A stretch of DNA of 64,000 bases from Paraburkholderia sp. BL10I2N1 (lineage in GTDB: Bacteria > Pseudomonadota > Gammaproteobacteria > Burkholderiales > Burkholderiaceae): NCBI RefSeq assembly GCF_004361815.1, contig NZ_SNWA01000001.1:3100001-3164000 (forward strand), written 5' to 3'. Each line of letters begins with the position of its first letter. Positions within the stretch are counted from its first letter, which is position 1. Made by a program: the position numbers and the translations under genes. The notes beneath the pieces are model-generated. The model made no database searches, was not told the DNA's origin, and saw nothing but the letters and a program-made list of their open reading frames with translations. Of the stretch, positions 61,184-64,000 are shown piece by piece.

Positions 61184-62923
61184 ATGTATATCGAACACGT
61201 CCCCAACCGCAACTCACCGCCCGCCATCCTGTTGCGCGAGTCCTTCCGCGACGGCAACAAGGTGAAGAAGCGCACCCTGGCCAACCTCTCATCGCTGCCC
61301 GCCGAGGTCATCGAAGGACTGAAGGTGCTGCTGCGCGGTGGCGTCGCAGTGCCCTCGGCTGAAGAGGCCTTCGTGATCGAGCGCAGCCTGCCGCACGGAC
61401 ATGTGGCCGCGGTGCTGGGCGCGGCGCGTGCCTGCGGCGCCGAGCAGTGGTTTGCGGCTGCACCGGCCGCGCTGCGCGCGATGCTCATGGCGCTGCTGGT
61501 GGCGCGGGTGGTGTCTCCCGCTTCGAAGCTGGCCACCCATCGCATGTTGCGCGACGAGACCGCGACCCACTCGCTGTCGCGGCTGCTGAAGCTGGGCGAG
61601 GTTGACCTCGGACAGGTCTATACCGCGCTCGACTGGCTGGGCGAGGCCCAGGAAGACATCGAGAAGCGGCTGGCGCGCAAGCATCTGGCCGGCAGCATGC
61701 TGGTGCTCTATGACCTCACGTCCACGTGGGTGACCGGAGACTGCTGCGAGCTTGCCGCGCGCGGCTACAGCCGCGATGGCAAGCGCGACGATCCGCAGAT
61801 CGTGTTCGGGCTGGTTTGCACTCCTGAAGGCTGTCCGGTGGCCGTCGAGGTGTTTGCCGGCAACACCGCCGATCCGGCTACCGTGGCCTCGCAGGTGGAG
61901 AAACTGCGGGACCGCTATGGCATCGGCAAGATCGCCTGGGTGGGCGACCGGGGCATGCTCACGCAGGCGCGCATCGACACGGTATTGCGCCCGGCGGGGC
62001 TGGACTGGGTGAGCAGCCTGCGCGCGCCGCAGGTGAGCGCGCTTGCCCAGGAGAAGGGGCCTTTCCAGCCCTCGCTGTTTGACGAGCGCAACCTGCTGGA
62101 GCTGACCAGTGAGGCGTTCCCCGGTGAGCGGCTCATCGTGTGCCGCAATCCGCTGCTGGCCGAGCAGCGGACCCGCAAACGCGAGGACTTGCTGCAGGCC
62201 ACTGAAGCCGAGCTGACGAAGATCGCCGAGGCGACCACGCGTGCCCGCAACCGCCTCAAGGGCGCCGATGCCATTGCCCTGCGCGTGGGCCGCGTCATCG
62301 ACCACTACAAGATGGCCAAGCACTTCGAGCTGAGCTTCACCGACGAGGGCTTCACCTGGACGCGCAAGGCCGGTCAGATCCGGCAGGAAGCGGCGCTCGA
62401 CGGCCTGTATGTGGTGCGCACCAGCGTGCCCGAACAGGACCTGCCGGCCGAAGCGGCTGTCTCGGCGTACAAGGGCCTGGCGGTCGTGGAGCGTGCCTTC
62501 CGGTCGCTCAAGACAGTCGATCTGAACGTGCGCCCCATATTCCACTGGAACGCCGAGCGTGTACGGGCGCACGTCTTCCTGTGCATGCTCGCCTACTACG
62601 TCGAATGGCACATGCGCGAGACCTTGAAGCCGATGCTGTTTGACGATGAATACATCGAGCTCGCACGCGCAACCCGGCCCTCGCCCGTGGCCAAGGCACG
62701 ACGTTCGGACCAGGCAAAAGCAAAGGATGCCACGCGGCTTGGCGAGGACGGCTTGCCCGTCCATAGCTTCCGCACGCTGCTCGATGATCTGGCCACGCTC
62801 GCCTACAACGTCTGCCACACATCTCTGAACCCGGACGCAAAGATCGTGATGATCACGCGGCCCACACCCGTTCAGGAAAAGGCCTTCCGCCTGCTGAACA
62901 TCAGCCCTGTCTGTACCCAGTAA
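61184..62923 (+). CDS. IS1634-family transposase
   Basis: A 579-residue DDE transposase of the IS4 superfamily. The catalytic triad is inferred as Asp177 (LYDLTSTW), Asp255 (WVGDRGM) and Glu436 (VERAFRSLK), with a large beta-strand insertion between the second Asp and Glu, as expected for the group. The N terminus MYIEHVPNRNSPPAILLRES is a typical IS1634 start. A GTG two codons upstream (61178) is in frame but would precede the predicted transcription start. The frame is intact, so the element may be active. Confidence 0.9.
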   Translation: MYIEHVPNRNSPPAILLRESFRDGNKVKKRTLANLSSLPAEVIEGLKVLLRGGVAVPSAEEAFVIERSLPHGHVAAVLGAARACGAEQWFAAAPAALRAMLMALLVARVVSPASKLATHRMLRDETATHSLSRLLKLGEVDLGQVYTALDWLGEAQEDIEKRLARKHLAGSMLVLYDLTSTWVTGDCCELAARGYSRDGKRDDPQIVFGLVCTPEGCPVAVEVFAGNTADPATVASQVEKLRDRYGIGKIAWVGDRGMLTQARIDTVLRPAGLDWVSSLRAPQVSALAQEKGPFQPSLFDERNLLELTSEAFPGERLIVCRNPLLAEQRTRKREDLLQATEAELTKIAEATTRARNRLKGADAIALRVGRVIDHYKMAKHFELSFTDEGFTWTRKAGQIRQEAALDGLYVVRTSVPEQDLPAEAAVSAYKGLAVVERAFRSLKTVDLNVRPIFHWNAERVRAHVFLCMLAYYVEWHMRETLKPMLFDDEYIELARATRPSPVAKARRSDQAKAKDATRLGEDGLPVHSFRTLLDDLATLAYNVCHTSLNPDAKIVMITRPTPVQEKAFRLLNISPVCTQ

Positions 62924-62980
62924 CCGACTCCCCCCGACACGCGTAACCGCGGCAATTCAAGGACCTGCGCGCGCCGCATG

Positions 62981-62998
62981 CTCAAAGTTCGGCCTAGC
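62981..62998. repeat. Right IS end and right target-site duplication
   Basis: The right inverted terminal repeat occupies 62981-62992 and the duplicated CCTAGC 62993-62998. The complement of CTA at 62994-62996 is the TAG stop of tex, so the duplication carries the stop codon. Confidence 0.75.
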
Positions 62999-64000
62999 GC
63001 TGCTTAAGCTTGGCGAACGCAGCGGCCATCGCGCCGGCCGGTTCTGCGTCGCGTGAGCGCTGTTGCGGGCGGCCACCGCCGCCGCCTGGGCGGCTCGTGC
63101 CGCGATCCTGCTGCCCACCGCCTCGTGGTGCCGGGCTGGCGGTGAAGTCGTCGTCGAGGCGCATCGTCAGCGAAATGCGCTGGCGTTTCACGTCGACTTC
63201 CTGCACCTTGACCTTGACCACCTGACCGGCCTTGACGACTTCGTGAGGGTCCTTGATGAACTTCGTCGACATCGCCGACACGTGCACGAGGCCGTCCTGA
63301 TGCACGCCGATGTCGACGAACGCGCCGAACGCCGCGACGTTCGTCACGACGCCTTCGAGCACCATACCGGGCGACAGGTCGGAAACCTTCTCGACGCCTT
63401 CACGGAACGTCGCCGTCTTGAACTCGGGGCGGGGATCGCGACCCGGCTTTTCAAGCTCGGCGAGAATGTCGCGCACGGTCGGCAAGCCGAAGCGTTCGTC
63501 GACGAATTCCGCCGGCGACAATCGTGCCAGCGCTTCACGATTGCCGAGCACTTCGCCGACGTGCCTTCTGATCTTCGCCAGCATGCGTTCGACGACCGGA
63601 TACGCTTCCGGGTGCACCGAAGATCGGTCGAGCGGATTCTCGCCGCCGTTGATGCGCAGGAACCCGGCCGCCTGTTCGAACGTCTTGTCGCCAAGACGGG
63701 GTACCTTGCGCAGATGCTCACGCGACGGGAACGGACCGTTCGCATCGCGATAGTCGACGATGTTGCGCGCCAGTGTCGCGTTCAGGCCGGACACGCGGGC
63801 GAGCAGCGCGACGGACGCCGTATTCGCATCGACGCCAACCGCGTTCACGCAATCCTCGACGACCGCGTCGAGCGAGCGCGCCAGTTCACGCTGGTTCACG
63901 TCATGCTGATACTGCCCAACGCCGATCGCCTTCGGCTCGATCTTCACCAGTTCCGCAAGCGGATCCTGCAGACGCCGCGCAATCGATACCGCACCGCGCA
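62994..64000 (-). CDS. tex: Tex-family RNA-binding transcription accessory protein (5' partial)
   Basis: The C-terminal 335 or so codons; the frame is open to the window edge at 64000, so the N-terminal half is missing. The visible part starts in the Tex core ([20 protein letters not shown]), passes through helix-hairpin-helix repeats ([37 protein letters not shown]) and ends in an S1 domain ([30 protein letters not shown]). A Gly/Arg/Gln-rich tail of about 50 residues closes the protein. Tex binds RNA and the transcription machinery. The TAG stop lies within the 6-bp duplication of the adjacent IS. Confidence 0.96.
   Translation of the reverse strand, partial: RGAVSIARRLQDPLAELVKIEPKAIGVGQYQHDVNQRELARSLDAVVEDCVNAVGVDANTASVALLARVSGLNATLARNIVDYRDANGPFPSREHLRKVPRLGDKTFEQAAGFLRINGGENPLDRSSVHPEAYPVVERMLAKIRRHVGEVLGNREALARLSPAEFVDERFGLPTVRDILAELEKPGRDPRPEFKTATFREGVEKVSDLSPGMVLEGVVTNVAAFGAFVDIGVHQDGLVHVSAMSTKFIKDPHEVVKAGQVVKVKVQEVDVKRQRISLTMRLDDDFTASPAPRGGGQQDRGTSRPGGGGGRPQQRSRDAEPAGAMAAAFAKLKQR

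Larger units (their letters stand above)
61049..62992 (+). mobile_element. IS1634-family insertion sequence, apparently complete
   Basis: A 1944-bp element. The left end CCGAGCTTTGAC (61049-61060) and the right end CTCAAAGTTCGG (62981-62992) are inverted repeats with 10 of 12 positions matching. Both are flanked by the direct repeat CCTAGC. It holds one full-length transposase gene (61184-62923). The left end is AT-rich against a GC-rich host and carries a promoter and an inverted repeat. Its size and single gene fit IS1634. Insertion is directly over the stop codon of tex. Confidence 0.85.

Noticed and set aside
61289..62818. 509-codon open frame opposite the transposase
   Set aside because: A GC-skew shadow of the transposase frame with no family features.

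Overview
The window is a GC-rich, gene-dense chromosomal segment of a betaproteobacterium. Gene content and order point to Burkholderiaceae, most likely Paraburkholderia or a close relative. The diagnostic blocks are a phosphatase-iscRSUA-hscBA-fdx-iscX cluster, lysS-prfB-recJ-rpfE, pyrG-kdsA-eno-ftsB and rodZ-ispG-hisS-yfgM-bamB-der-hfq-hflX-hflK-hflC-DUF2065-hisZ-purA. The genus is inferred from synteny and protein character, not from a search. Nearly everything is core housekeeping. I saw no rRNA or tRNA gene, CRISPR array, phage or defence island.

Layout. 1-2.3 kb: the 3' part of lutB, a Gly/Tyr-rich lipoprotein and a small membrane-anchored protein. 2.4-9.1 kb: a low-molecular-weight tyrosine phosphatase gene broken by two one-base deletions, then the complete ISC iron-sulfur cluster. 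The iscR promoter is covered by two tandem IscR-type operators, and a hairpin terminator splits the cluster between iscA and hscB. 9.1-16 kb (minus strand): a glycine-zipper protein, lysS, prfB with its programmed +1 frameshift, recJ and an RpfE-type gene. 15.9-18.1 kb: two gene-poor gaps around a META/DUF4377 lipoprotein, with a possible 29-residue membrane peptide and repeated 10-mers.

18.1-28.6 kb: lolC-lolD (lipoprotein release), a TatD nuclease, comEC, a hydrolase, pyrG-kdsA and eno. 28.7-32.4 kb: ftsB, a second Gly/Tyr-rich lipoprotein, hslO, a gamma-carbonic anhydrase and a DUF455 protein. 32.6-40.7 kb: a hydrolase, rnm/trpH-yciO, an M50 protease, trpS, a methyltransferase, dapA, bamC and a metallo-hydrolase. 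40.8-60.9 kb: a Bax-inhibitor-1-type membrane protein, ndk, rlmN, rodZ, ispG, hisS, yfgM, bamB, der, hfq, hflX, hflK-hflC, DUF2065, hisZ, purA, a phosphoribosyltransferase and kup.

61.0-63.0 kb holds the only mobile element, an apparently intact IS1634-type insertion sequence. It sits exactly on the stop codon of tex, and the 6-bp target duplication CCTAGC recreates that stop. tex runs off the right edge.

The genes form functional blocks: iron-sulfur assembly with its own iron-sulfur-sensing repressor; outer-membrane biogenesis (lolCD, bamB, bamC, kdsA); translation and ribosome care (lysS, prfB, trpS, hisS, der, hflX, rlmN); cell shape and division (rodZ, ftsB); and membrane proteolysis control (hflKC). 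I found no convincing new multi-gene system. The points most worth checking are the doubly frameshifted phosphatase, the tandem IscR sites with the mid-cluster terminator, the small membrane ORF at 16.4 kb and the IS/tex junction.
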